Positions 11,766-23,600 are shown, numbered from the stretch's first letter. The stretch: DNA of 64,000 nt from Taeniopygia guttata (GCF_048771995.1 NC_133063.1:28786810-28850809), one strand, 5' to 3'. Translations and numbers: made by a program. Notes: generated from the letters alone by a model not told the origin.

Positions 11766-12601
11766 AAAGTAGCCGTATAGAGCCCCACAGGACAAGTTGC
11801 ACAAGCTACCGAGGGAGAAGGTGGATTGAGCCAACTCTCTGAACTCAAGGCTGTTCAGCTGGCTCTGGACATTGCTGAAAGGGAGAAGTAGCCAAAGCTC
11901 TACCTTTATACCATCTAACTCTCTGTGACCGCTTGTTCCACCTTTAAAGTTGGTAATTCATTCCATGGTTCAAACTCAAGATCACAGCTGTTTTCTGCTG
12001 CTTGCCAGGGTCTAAAATGCTTCTGACCGAGGCCTGGAACCTCTAAAAATGTCTGAGGGACATTTTGAGTTCCGACAGTAGCCAATGCTCTGTGAAGCTA
12101 GCTGGGAAGGTGGAGAAAGGCCAACTGGCAACATAGAGGAAAACCAACCTGAGCTACTGATATATGGAAAGACATTGCCTCTCGGGTGGAGAAACTAACA
12201 GTGAAGGTCCGTCATGTAGATGCCCATGTCCCCAAAATTCGGGCTAATGAGGAGCACCGAGCACCGAAACAACGAGCAGGTAGATTAGGCAGCAAGAATA
12301 GAGGTGTCAAAGATAGACTTAGATTGGCACCATAAGGGTGAGTTGTTCCTGGCTCGATGGGCTCATGATGCCTCAGGTCATCAGAGCAGAGATGCCACCT
12401 ACAAGTGGGCACGAGACTGAGGGGTGGATCTAACCATGGACAGTATTTCTCAGGATATCCATGACTGTGAGATGTGTGCTGCCATCAAACAGGCCAAGCG
12501 GGTGAAGCTCCTATGGTGGGCAGTGGTCCAAGTACAAGTATGGGGAGGCCTGGCAGATTGACTACCTCACACTGCCTCAGACACGCCAAGGCAAGTGCTA
12601 C
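11766..12601 (+). pseudogene. pol: ERV2 RNase H end and integrase zinc-binding region, heavily decayed
   Basis: Degraded coding remnants connect RNase H to the integrase. Short segments, for example around 12190-12300 and 12345-12560, still read as RNase H tail and integrase N-terminus (a region with DCEMCAAIKQAKR-like content at about 12465-12500), in shifting frames with several stops. Confidence 0.6.
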
Positions 12602-13201
12602 ATGCTGATCATGGTGGAAGCCACCACTGGATGGCTGGAGACCTACCCTGTGCCTCATGCTACTGCCCAGAACACCATCTTAGGCCTGGAAAAGCAAGTC
12701 CCGTGGAGACATGGCACACCTGAGAGAATTGAGTCTGACAACGGCACCCATTTCAAGAACAGCCTTATCAACACATGGGCCAGAGAACATGGTGTCGAAT
12801 GGATATATCATATTCCCTATCATGCTCCAGCTGCCGGCAAAGTTGCACGGTGCAACAGACTCCTTAAGACTACCCTAAAGGCACTTGGTGGGGGAACACT
12901 TAGAAACTGGGAAATGAACCTGGCAAAAGCAACGTGGATGGTCATCACCCGAGGGTCCATCAATCGAGCTGGTCCTGCCCAGTCAGAACCTTTGCACACA
13001 GCAGATGGAGATAAAGTCCCTGTGGTACATATGAAAGGTATTTTAGGAAAAACTGTTTGGATTAATCCCACCTCAGGCAAAGACAAACCCATCCATGGGA
13101 TTGTTTTTGCTCAAAGACTTGGTTACACTTGGTGGGTAATGCAGAAAGATGGGAAAACCCGTTGTGTACCACAGGAAAACCTAATCTTAAGTGAGAACTG
13201 A
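12602..13201 (+). pseudogene. pol: ERV2 integrase, core and C-terminal part (199-codon open stretch)
   Basis: Integrase would insert viral DNA into the host genome. This stretch has MVEATTGWLETYPVPHAT, the second catalytic Asp in RIESDNGTHF, and a region WIYHIPYHAPAAGKVARCNR, where the third catalytic acid (Glu expected near GK-x-E) appears changed to Ala. The C-terminal part runs to PQENLILSEN. It is open for 199 codons but isolated from the rest of pol and, by the lost Glu, probably inactive. It stops about 50 bases before the 3' LTR. Confidence 0.85.
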
Positions 13202-13251
13202 GTGTAAGATTTCATTGTGATGCAGATGAAAATAGAATAAGGGGTGGATTA

Positions 13252-13899
13252 TGTCCTGGCTTGTAAAATAAGCATGTACTCTATTTGCCATCTGTTGGAG
13301 GTGGGGCAGGTATCTCCTCTTAAGTTAGGCAGTTTTCTTATCTCTTCCAAGAACAATGTCTCCCTCCGGGGAGATATCTTCTGTTAATGGGCCATTGAAT
13401 GACTCACTGCATGACTAGTAAAGTTACATTATCCCATTGTGAGATGCTCCCAGAGGGAGGAGCCAAGCACCCCTACCTGCATTTTTGGGACATTAGGGCA
13501 GCCTCTTCGCTGGATTCCCAGAGGAGCAGCTTCTTCCCCGCTGGATCCCCACAGGAAGACCAGGCCCATCTACTCTATCACCAGACTTTCAGAGAAAACT
13601 ACACCCTTCTACAGATCACCGCTTCAGCAGCATTTCATCTGCTCCAGGAGGAGCAGCCACCATTTAACTGGACTATTACCAACACCCTGACTCCTCAGGG
13701 TGTCAGGTTTCTGACTCTATCAGTAGTTTTGTTTGTACTAATTGCATTTTTTTTGCTAGTTTTTTTCCCAGTAAAGAACTGTTATTCCCATTCCCATATC
13801 TATGCCTCAGAGTCTTTTAATTTTGAAATTGTGGTAATTCAGAGGGAGGGGATTTACCTTTTCCAGTTCACAGAAGGCTCTTGCCTTCCTTCACAGACT
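13252..13899 (+). repeat. ERV2 3' LTR
   Basis: It starts TGTCCTGGC after a purine tract. The 3' limit near 13899 is approximate, set where the GGCTCTTGCCTTCCTTCACA segment ends. The open frame at 13399-14109 crosses the LTR and is not a gene. Confidence 0.7.
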
Positions 13900-16089
13900 C
13901 CTGTCTTTCCAAACCAAGACAATGAGTCAAAGCAAATCAGCACAACTATCAACCTTTACGACTCAGCTTTTAGAGGCATGACGAAACCCACTATAACATA
14001 TTTGAAATATTTTACACTTTTAGGAAACAACACAAATTTAGCAATTAATTTGCTTGTAGCATACAAGTCTGTTAGTTGCAAAATACACTATACTCTACAC
14101 AGTGCCTAATTAAAACTTAGAATTCTGCCAGCTAAGAAACAAATATTTTAGTCCACAAAACTCTGCAAGTCTGCTTCTTAGAATAACTCAAAACCCTTGC
14201 TTACAGGAAGTTTTATTTTGTTCAGTTATACAGTTTTGTCTCAATTAGTGGTACATTAACCACTTAACCCCGCATGGTTTTAACAGGGTCCCATCAAAAG
14301 GATGAAAAACAGCCTATATGTATTAAATTTACAGGAATAGATTAAAAAAAATTCTAGGTTAAAAAAAACAGCTTCCAATTTCTAACACACACACACCCTC
14401 TTATGAATGTTGCTTGACCCAGCCATCAGCAGAAAACAGTCCTGGCCTTGAACAGTCAAAACACATAGCCAAAGACTGAAGCTAAACCTTTGTTCAGCAG
14501 AGAGACACTTAAACACTTTTATCCCCTCCAGAAAAAGTGAAAAGAAATATGGCAATATGCATTTGTAGTTCATTTACTGAATGACAGCCTTTAGGAACTG
14601 CCTTATTTTTGTAAAATGGCTTAGATAGCTTCTTGTCATTCCAAACATGCAAAGGGAACACATCATCTTGTTCAACAAAACTTGTAAAAGGGCAAGCACA
14701 ATAACCTCTTTGGTTAGAATTATTTTATTTCCACACATCCCACTCTACTGTACACAATAACTACAAATAAATGAGAAAAGACAGAAACAGAAAAATCAAG
14801 ACAAAAGAATGTTAAATGTAATCTTTCACCATAACGTAAGCATGAAGAATACAATACTGTACACAAGTCTAAAAAGAAAATTCAGTAATAAAGAAATGGC
14901 AAATCATATCTCTTTGGTTTCACTAGTGTTTTGGTACAATTCACCACATAAAAATATGCCTGAGTATTACATAACTGTTCAAACATCACATGAATCCCAG
15001 AGTGGCTTGAAGCCAACTTCTCCTCTTACTAAAAGAAACTAGTGTATTTTCTTTACTTAAATAAGCCCAGGTTTTCACTGAAGTATCCGGGAAAAACTGT
15101 CCTGGGATCTGCAAAGTTCTGTATGCCACCCTCCCTACATTGCTTTTATATTCACATCTAATTATTTCACAGCTTCATTATTAAAACAGACAAATTCTTT
15201 TCCCTGCAAAAGACCATTTTTCTCTAAATGAGGAACATGGGCTCTTGCTGCAATGAAAGAACTAATGTGCAGCTTATTGAGCCCCAGTTACATGGGTGAC
15301 AGGAACAACTACTCCTTAGTTTATCAGAGAGGTTTTTACCCTGCTTTTTTCTTCTGTGGCATGCTTATACATTCAAACACAATAACAAAGACACCTGAAA
15401 TGTGAAATCATTCATTATTACATTCATTATGAATTTGTTCTACAATTATTTTGTCCCAAACACATGGAATAAAATAGTATTCAATTTTCAAGTTACTTCC
15501 CATTAAAGGGACTTTGAAAAAGCCGTTTACTTGAACTGTAAGGTTAGTAATGTTCAAAAAGTTTAATAAGCCAAAGCACAATATAAACATTCAGCTATTA
15601 CCTACTTTTCATGGTTTTAGTAATTCTGTGAGAACTCATCTCAGTTTACATTCTGTGTCTGCTTTACACATTTGTAAGCAATGGCAAACAAAAGTCATTT
15701 TCAGGAAAAAAAATCCTTAAGAGGTAGGCTCTCGTTACAGGAAAAGAATAGTCAATTAAACAGACTTGCACTACATTTGGATTTACTACATATCCTAGAG
15801 GGATTCTGAAAAGGTGTGACTCCAGACCACATTTATGCCTTAAAAACAAAAAACAGAGATAAAACATTACAACCTTGAAGCAAAGTGTAACTTTCTTTCT
15901 ACACACAGCCTTCACTTATAATTTCAGCAATTCAAATCTTAAGAGTGGACTAGTGAATCGGTGAATTAAAGATTACAGTTTAAAAGGCAGTGATTACTAC
16001 TTTGTAACTTCCTATCTTTCACCTGAAGAAAGAAAAATTGATGTATTTCCAGAAGCACATGGTCTTCCATGGAAGACTAAGCATAAGCA
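13900..16089. other. CSNK1G3 intron between ERV2 and ERV3
   Basis: AT-rich intronic DNA with a short AC run at about 14387. No exon or repeat recognised. Confidence 0.6.
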
Positions 16090-16656
16090 TGTTTTTTCTC
16101 AAATATTCTGACTGTTATGACAGGTAAAGCGTGAGCAAAACAAAGGGTCCCATAGAGATAGAGTAGCAGTGTTCTGAGCCAGGTTCCTGCTCAGTCCCTC
16201 CCAACTGACTTCCCAGAGAAAGGCTCAAAAGGTTGCCTTTGCATGTGCAAACAAAACAGCATGAAAAGTCTCATTTACCTAAGAGTTTCCATCAGATTAA
16301 AGATAAAAGGAAGTGCACTGGGCTGGCCCCCTTCATGACTTTTTCCGTATCTTTCCCTTTCTTTGTTTTGTTATCCCACCTCTGGATCACCCATGCAGCA
16401 GGACTAACTGCAGGAATCTACAGATGGTGAACTTCTTCATTCTCCCTCTCTCTTTTTCCCCTTAATTTCTCTCATCTCTTGCATTGTACAAAATGAAGGA
16501 GTTGTTAGCCAACACCTTTTGAGTCTAATAGTGCGGGTTCCAGAGTTATAACAGCTGTACAATAAAGCACAAGAGTTCTCCAGCGTGTGGTCTGGTGACT
16601 TCACTTAGATTGGTAAGAATTTACAACAAACATCACACTACCAATGGCTTCTAACA
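16090..16656 (+). repeat. ERV3 5' LTR
   Basis: It pairs with 19859-20640 by ordered shared blocks. It ends just before the TGG of the probable primer-binding site. Confidence 0.65.
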
Positions 16657-16728
16657 ATAAATTGGCATCACAGACAGGACTCATGAGGTTGAGAGGGACT
16701 GAACAGCTCTTGAGCTATTTTTAGCTGG

Positions 16729-16893
16729 ATGGACTCGGATATCCCGATCTCTGACTGGGGTACAGGATGGACCAGGAACAGGGAGGAGCAGGACATGATG
16801 GCCCAGGAAATTCCAAGCATGGACCCCTTCCCCTTTATGGGAAAGTATGACCTACGCTCATCTGCATATGTAGAGTACTATGTGTCATGCTAA
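16729..16893 (+). pseudogene. ERV3 gag-position ORF, 54 codons
   Basis: This short ATG frame begins 66 bases after the start of the probable primer-binding site, where gag starts. It reads MDSDIPISDWGTGWTRN, then acidic and hydrophobic sequence to the stop at 16891. It is below common size cut-offs. Its position and non-random composition suggest the start of a Gag protein. The same frame continues past the stop with coding-like sequence. No family assignment is possible by eye. Confidence 0.5.
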
Positions 16894-17250
16894 TGGAAAT
16901 ACAAAAAGATTAATGACTCCTTACTAAAATGTCTAGATAGCAAAAAGAGAGAGACATTTCTATAAAATTTGGTTGACTCCTTTACAAAAATGTTCATACA
17001 GAAAGCAAGATGAGACAGACTTTTTTTTACAAAAATATTTGACAGCAAAAGAGAGAGACAAATTGCTACAAAATTCAGCTGCAAAACATTTGAAAGTCTT
17101 GGTTGAGCTCTTAAAAAAACATCCAAAAGATTTGGCTGACCACTTCCAGAGATGTTTGGATAGAGAGAAAAATGAAAGAGCAGAATTGGAATATTTGCTG
17201 AATATAGAAAAGGGACCTTACCCAATGTAAGGGTGTATATATATAGAGAT
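16894..17250 (+). pseudogene. ERV3 gag-like helical repeats
   Basis: Degenerate copies of a unit that encodes [D/E]-S/L-L-x-K-x-L-D-S-K-R-E-R occur at 16915, 16975, 17017, 17106 and 17139. The best open part (16973-17230, 85 codons) reads KYLTAKERDKLLQNSA, then HLKVLVELLKKHPKDLADHF and REKNERAELEYLL. It is rich in Leu, Lys and Glu and likely helical or coiled-coil. The copies are in two frames, with frameshifts. This may be a repeated coiled-coil segment of Gag. Confidence 0.4.
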
Positions 17251-17420
17251 GTGCTGGGTACCACAGTAGGGATGAGAAGGTGGCCTTTGGAGGACAAGGA
17301 CTTACGCAAGTGCTCAGATAAGGAACTAGTATGTGAAATGAAAAGGCAAGATTAGGCTGCTAGATTTTTAGAAACAAAGTGAGCAACACACCCAAGGTGA
17401 AGGAATCAAAAGCAGTAATG

Positions 17421-17719
17421 TGTAGGTCTCAGATTCCATCAAAAAGAAAACGGAAAATTTCTAACCAGGCAGAAGCCTGAGAAACTGCTGAGAAAGATTC
17501 TTTATCTCTCTTGTTGTTCACATTGTTTATAGTTAGGTTTTGCTACTGTACGTCATTCACTGCACACCAATAGGGTGAGATGTTTTCACTTCAGGACCAA
17601 TAGAGTTAGTCTGCATGAAGCTCTGTATAAAAGAGCAATGTATTTTCAAATAAATCACAGTTATACTCTCAGCCTTCTAAACCAAGTATATTCATTCCCA
17701 TCTTGCCTCAACAGCATCT
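17421..17719 (+). mobile_element. Solo LTR (family A), nested in ERV3
   Basis: About 299 bases, highly similar to 53102-53410. It has a TATA box TATAAAAG at 17626-17633 and AATAAA at 17649-17654. Shared blocks include TTCTAACCAGGCAGAAGCCT and TACTGTACGTCATTCACTGC. It interrupts the ERV3 interior, so it inserted later. No clear target duplication is visible here. Confidence 0.85.
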
Positions 17720-18340
17720 CAGTGACAGATGAGGATGAGAAGGAGAGAACCACAGGAGTGCTGGGCAAGGAGACAAACAGCTGTGGAAGAGGTTATGCCA
17801 GAAAAGTGGCTATAGTAAAGACAGAAGTGTAGGCAGCAGTTGCTGTAGAGCACAATTAAGCTGCAGAAGAGGAGGCCAAGTGATACTGAGAATCTGAGGT
17901 TTTCATACAGGTAAATGGTCCTTAAGAGTCCTAGTCGCTCATGCAGTGGGATGCCTTTTGGTCAAGGGGGTTTTGGTTTCCTGGAGAGGGAGTGCAGGCC
18001 TCAGGAGATGGAGCTGCTTGCTGCTGAGAGCAACCAGGAAAAGACGCTGAAGGCAGAAAGGCTGTTTGCTGTCAAACATGTCATATTAGCAAGGCTTCCA
18101 TACAGCTTCAGGATGCGTATGAGAGAATATTCCATGAGGAAAATTGCAGGATGTAGCATCTGGATTCTGGACCACTAGCTAAAACTGAAACCAGAGACGA
18201 TGGACAGGGTCAGCAAACTGCTACCAAATCGTGCCATATACCAGAACCAAAACATCAAAGTTATTGCAGGTAAAGTTAAATGAGGAGAAGGAAGAAGCTG
18301 TATATATTCCCACCTCAAATATGGAGGTTCAGACTAATCC

Positions 18341-18678
18341 TACTGGAAGTTTTTAGTTCAGGCACAGGCAAAAGCACAGAGTTTTAAAGCAGTGGTTCAG
18401 GTACTTACTCAAGCCCAATTCCACCCAGAGACAACAGCAACCACTTTACTGCTCCAGGTACAGGAATGGGCCACAGGAAATTGAATAAATTGTATCTTTC
18501 ACAAAAGGAAAACCAGAGATCAAATTAAACATAAGCAATTAAAGTTAAGCCCAGGACAATCAGTTTTAGCAGATTTTTTCACTGTTGGAGCAGTGAGTTC
18601 AAAGCCTTTCAGCAGTTACTTGTGGATAGCTACCGATGCCTATGATAAAGAGCATTGTGCTCACATCAGTGGATAGTA
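18341..18678 (+). pseudogene. ERV3 integrase-like remnant
   Basis: One frame is open apart from a single TGA (about 18484). It reads WKFLVQAQAQAKAQSFKAVV, QVLTQAQFHPETTATTLLLQ, QEWATGN, stop, INCIFHKRKTRDQIKHKQLK, then LSPGQSVLADFFTVGA and SYLWIATDAYDKEH, ending at TAG. The order (His-containing segment, Cys, basic linker, then a hydrophobic beta-strand block with Asp) recalls the integrase N-terminus and core start, and the position fits. The identification is tentative. Confidence 0.35.
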
Positions 18679-19382
18679 CCTTCTTTTCAACCACTGGTTT
18701 AGAAAAAGGCATTTTCCCTTTTCCTTTTCCTACAAGAACTATGACAAAGCAATGACTAATATTAACTGATCAAGCATTTTGACTACATGTTGCTGTTGTT
18801 TTACAATCTGTATCTAGCACTACTGACCCAAGATGTTTCAGCAATGCATCCTTTAATCTTCATCCTGTTAAACAAGAACTACCCTAATAAGACTATAACT
18901 CAGCTTGGGAGCTAATACAAGAATAAGAATACGGAGGCCTCACAGCCAAAGGCTTTGCCTTGCCCTGCTTCATCCAGGAAGGAATTAAGATTCTTACTGT
19001 AAGTTTGTCTGCTGTGATGTATAGTACTTGTAATACCTGACCTGAAGACCTCCCCTGAAATATGGTTCACACTTGGTATTAGAACTTTGAATAAAACGTT
19101 TTAGCAAGACATACTTATGCTCGCTAAAACTGTATTAGAACCAACACCCTGTACATTTTTCAGTTTAGTACCATGGCAGGAATTAGCTTGCCACAGAGCC
19201 ACAAATAATTATCCTAAATCTTACTGAAAATTATAACTGAAGAATGATGAAATATACAACCCCTCTGGGGCTGGCTTGAAGGAGTTCAGATGAAAAATCT
19301 TATTCCTAACACTAGAATACTATGCTGGATGGAAATGTGGTGTCTGAATTCCTTCCCTGTGTCCTATCAATGTTCAATTTGA

Positions 19383-19610
19383 CAATCCCTCGGAGATGGA
19401 TGCACCATCAGTGTACCCATTATTGAACAAGCATTACATGGGATGCTCAGCCTCATCAAAGGGGTCACCATCTCTGTCACCATCCACAATACTACAACTT
19501 CCACTGAAGAGGCCAGAGTAAAGATGAAGGAAGCTGCTGACCACATTGCTGAACAATTCCAAGCACTGCAACCAAATAACTTGTTCAATGAATCAAGCCT
19601 TGGATGCTAG
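19383..19610 (+). pseudogene. ERV3 3' coding-like island, unidentified
   Basis: 75 codons are open between stops, with no ATG near the start. The sequence reads GDGCTISVPIIEQALHGMLS, then LIKGVTISVTIHNTTT and EEARVKMKEAADHIAEQFQA. It looks protein-like (amphipathic helices, low stop density). It lies in the pol/env position of ERV3. I do not recognise it. Confidence 0.35.
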
Positions 19611-19858
19611 ATTTCTTTTGGCTTTAAACCATGGCATGGGGAAAGTGTTTGACACAAAAGGGACTGTAAAATTGGTGGGATTATGCTCGTCAGAACCAAC
19701 GAGCATAACCCTTTTTTGCAACTTTGATTAGCTGCATACTGTCTTCTGCTTCCTCCCTCTCCTAGCCCTGCATATAATATATAGAGATCACCACAGTCAA
19801 AGATGAGCCATATGCCCAACCAATAGTAAGGAATATTTGAGCCACTGGGTGATGTAGA

Positions 19859-20640
19859 TGTTTTGTCTCAAACATTCTGACTGTTCTGGCAGGAAAGCTG
19901 CGATTGGAAGACGGCCTCACTGAGGTGGGGCAGCACACTGCTGAGCCAACTCCCTGCTCCATCTGGAGACTTGTGCTCACTTCCCCACCCTATGCTCATT
20001 CCCTGGAGGAGGGCTCCAAGGGCTGGCTATGCATCCAAGAACAAAAGAGCACAAAAACGCTCATTCATCTAAGAGGCTGCACCAGGTTAAATATGAAAGG
20101 AAGCAGACTGGACTCCACTGCTCTCTTTTTCCTCTCTTTCTCTTTCACAATTCCCAGCTCTGGACCAGCCACACAAGTGAAACCAAAGCAGGATCTAAGG
20201 ACTAATGGTATTCTTTTGTTCTCTTCCTTTTCTGCTTTTGTTTCTCTTCTCCCTTGACTCTGTCTGGGCAAAGCACAGCTATCATCTTCTATTCCATACT
20301 CCATACTGAAGTTTATTGTGGGAGTGGGGAGTTGTGGAAATGTTGGGGTTTGTGAGCCAGCACCCTTAAGTAGAAATGTTGGGGTTTGTGAGCCAGCACC
20401 TTTAAGTAGTGTGTTGAGAGTTTATTAAAGTGTACTGCAAAAATTACAGGCTTGCTACCCAGCACTTGTGGAAGCCTTCAAATGTAAGGGCTTGTTAGCC
20501 AACAGCTTTTAAGTATAAATAGTGGGCTGGTTGCCAGACACAAGGTGATCACACAAAAAAGCACAAGAGCTCCCTAAAGAATGTCCAGTGTTTTTGTTGA
20601 ATCCTGATGAGAATTCATTATGAACACCATGGCCCCTACA
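19859..20640 (+). repeat. ERV3 3' LTR
   Basis: It is about 215 bases longer than the 5' copy. Part of this comes from internal duplications, including two 36-bp units at 20337-20408 (ATGTTGGGGTTTGTGAGCCA). Confidence 0.65.
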
Positions 20641-23600
20641 GATGGGTTATGACGTGCTCAAGCAGAAATTCCTTTAGCTAGTCTTTTGGTAGTAGTTTAG
20701 CATCTGCTAGAGGAGATAAGTCTGAGCAATGGAGAAATATGTCAAAGGGAAAGGGAAAAATAATAAAGGAGAAAGAAAAGCTGAATAGTGAATAGGACAT
20801 CTAAGGGTCATGTAACAAAAGTAGTAAATCTAACAATAAGAAGAGGTGAGCAGGAAAGGTACAGCTTTTACACACCAAACAGCTATTGCCAAAGAATCAC
20901 CTGATCACAAGAAATCAGTTATACTAAAAGACCAGCAGAAACATACAAACACCACTACACAGCACTGAACTGGTACAAGCCCACCTCTTAAAAAGTTTCA
21001 TTGTAGCTCTTAAAAAAGTCTATTCTTACGTCTCAAACTGGAGTATGTGTCCAACCAGAACAGGCAATAATGAATTAAGACAGATGAAGAGGAAGATTCT
21101 GGAACTGTAGCTGTTCTACCAAATTAAATTTATGCGTTTATGTTTAAACATTATACGTTAAAATGCATATATTGTATGACGCTAGGACCTCACATAAAAA
21201 AAAAGTCTAAGCTATTTTTTACAAAAGTCCTGAAGCTGCCCTAAGCACAATAACAAGACAATGTTTGTATAATTTTATGCACAAGGGAACTATTAATTCA
21301 AAACAATTAAAGAGTTTGAGTCAATAGAGCACTTGTAAAATACACTTATTTTAACAATGCAAGCACTCCTGAAAGCTGCTGTATAAACACAGCCATTCAC
21401 TGCACTTGAGACAAACCCACAGAGTCCTCCTGCACTAGAGTATATGGCTACCATTGATATACAAAACATCTGGCATAGAAGATGTATTGCTGCTCATAAG
21501 ACAACAGTAGGTCAAAACTGGAACGCTACCATGAGGAATGCAAATACAATTTTAGGATACTGCAGGAGAGATTACAACAACCACACCAGCCAAGAGTAAC
21601 TGCTTAGACTGCAACTTAAACTTAATTCCAATAACCCCATTCAGGAAGGCTAAACTTGAACTACAAAAGTGCAATACAGAGAGGAAGTTAAGACTGTCTC
21701 ATTTACAACAACAAAACAAGGGCTAAACATAGGCCTAATGACTGCTCTGAAAGCACAAAAGTAAAAGTGCCAGAGAAAGCAAAAATTTACATTTCAAAAG
21801 GAAAAGGATGATATGCCACTGTATCTATAACTGTTAGAAAAAAGTCCCAGCACTGTCTCAAAAAGGAGAAGAACAGGAAAAAATACAAAATCCAAATAAA
21901 TCCCACTGTTTGATGCAGCTGCTTTTAGCAGACTGAACCTTGTGACTCAAATCCCTTCCAATCTGGAAATAAGTATGTATCTGAAATACAAACTGAAATA
22001 AAAAGGGAGAACCATAGTAAAAGAATCCACTAGTTCTACCTGCTAATAAATGTATTCTTATCTAATTCTTATCTAGTTCTACCTGATAATAAATGTATTC
22101 TTATGATGATGTAAGCTGCAATATTAATTTTCATTATGATTCCTTCATCTGTTTTTCATTGCAAAGACATTATAGCTTTTCATGCCACTAGTGTAAGAGG
22201 AAAAGTGGAAAAGTCACTACATACTCAGAGTTCTTTCAGCACTAGTAGTAAATTACATATATACTTAACTGTACTGGTTCTTTAGTGACTTCAAACTAAA
22301 TTACTTAATAAAGTTGCTTCAAGCTTTTTACTCAGCTGGGAACAAGCAGCTCTAAGATTGAGATATTTGGAAATCAAAAAAGTAAATGTTGACAATGACA
22401 GGCATCACATGTGTCAGCTGAAATGGGCTGAAATGGTAGCCACGCTTACTAAGTTGCATGTGTCATAAAAAAGTTTTTATCAAAAACTCGATCAGATAAA
22501 GTTGCCTTGCTCTACATGATCAAGTAATTAGTCCTTAAAAATCCTCACTACCTTGCAATGTATTTCTACAAGTGCTTCGTAGTAGACAGCCTTTAAGTAG
22601 AAGAATTCTCAGACTATTTTCAACTTTCACCAGACATACAAAGTTCAAGATATGTTGAAACAAAATGAGTGTAAATCTGATTTAACACACAATAACCCTC
22701 AAAACTGTATCCAACATTGCTCTCTCTATTTGCATGTTTTGCATAATTTGCATGTTTTAAACACTTCTACTACTCCAAAAATAAGTATTTCCCAACCAAG
22801 GGGAGTGATACCAGAATTTTTCAGGAGTTTATTACGTTTGTAATGCTTATCAGGTTTCTTATCAAAAGCCATGTATTTCTGTTCCCAGAGTTTACCTTTC
22901 ACTTTATGAAAACATACTATGCCATGCAAAAAGTTTTGTGCTACTGCAGCAACAAGAAGTCCTAAAAATCCTTCAGCTATAAGAAGTAACCAAGTGAATT
23001 TCATCATGAAAGACTTCGGTTATGACAACAGTCATTTACCAAAAAGTTTAAAAAATCCAGAAGCAAAATAGAGTGTTACCAAAGTAGTTCTGATGATTTG
23101 AGAAAAAGCCAAACAATGATGTATTAACACAATATCCAAAAGTATCATGTTTGAAAAAGAAGTAAACATACTACACAGCATTGCAAATAAAACATGTCTA
23201 CCGAAGTGATATGTAAATACCAGCAGTTAGAGATGAAAACTACTTGGGGGCAGGAGTGTGGACATTAAAACACACGCAGTCTCAACAATGTCTGGAGTTT
23301 CCCTATAGTCATCTGATATTAAGATTCACAGCAAACTTATTGTTCCTCTACTTGTTGGACAACAAAGGAATCTACTAAGATGACTGCCGTAGAGTACATC
23401 CTTGAAGCAGCACTAAACTATCACTGACTTTGCAAACACCAATTTAGCCTTGAAAACAGTGACAATAATTAAAAACTACTTTTACCCAATATGGCCAAAC
23501 AACACAATTACATATATCACTAATTGCTTTTTATCTAATTCAATTAAATCATACAAAACTATTAAATGTTTCAATTAAAAAATCAACTCATTAACATCTG

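Larger units (their letters stand above)
9677..13899 (+). mobile_element. ERV2: ERVL-like endogenous retrovirus with gag deleted
   Basis: The 3' LTR starts at 13252 (TGTCCTGGCTTGTAAAATAA) after the purine-rich AAGGGGTGGATTA. The same motif, slightly changed, occurs at 9677-9712 (GTCCTGGCTTGTAAGATAAC) but breaks off after about 35 bases. The 5' LTR is therefore almost wholly lost and joined to the gag/protease border. The interior has protease, reverse transcriptase, RNase H and integrase in order, with many stops and frameshifts. No env was seen between integrase and the 3' LTR, which fits ERVL-type elements. The order and wording of the pol segments recall class III (ERVL) pol of birds. It is antisense to CSNK1G3. 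Confidence 0.85.
16090..20640 (+). mobile_element. ERV3: old endogenous retrovirus with diverged LTRs
   Basis: Sequences at 16090-16656 and 19859-20640 are diverged copies of each other. Shared anchors include TTCTGACTGTT, TTGTTAGCCAACA and AAAGCACAAGAG, in the same order. Both start TGTTTT and end CTAACA or CCTACA. A plausible primer-binding site, TGGCATCACAGACAGGAC, lies at 16663-16680, just after the 5' LTR. The interior (about 3.2 kb) holds short Gag-like and integrase-like islands separated by stops, plus a nested LTR. No target duplication is visible. It is probably the oldest of the three proviruses here and is antisense to CSNK1G3. Confidence 0.7.

Noticed and set aside
13399..14109. 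236-codon frame after ERV2 integrase
   Set aside because: It runs across the 3' LTR and into flanking intron; not an env gene.
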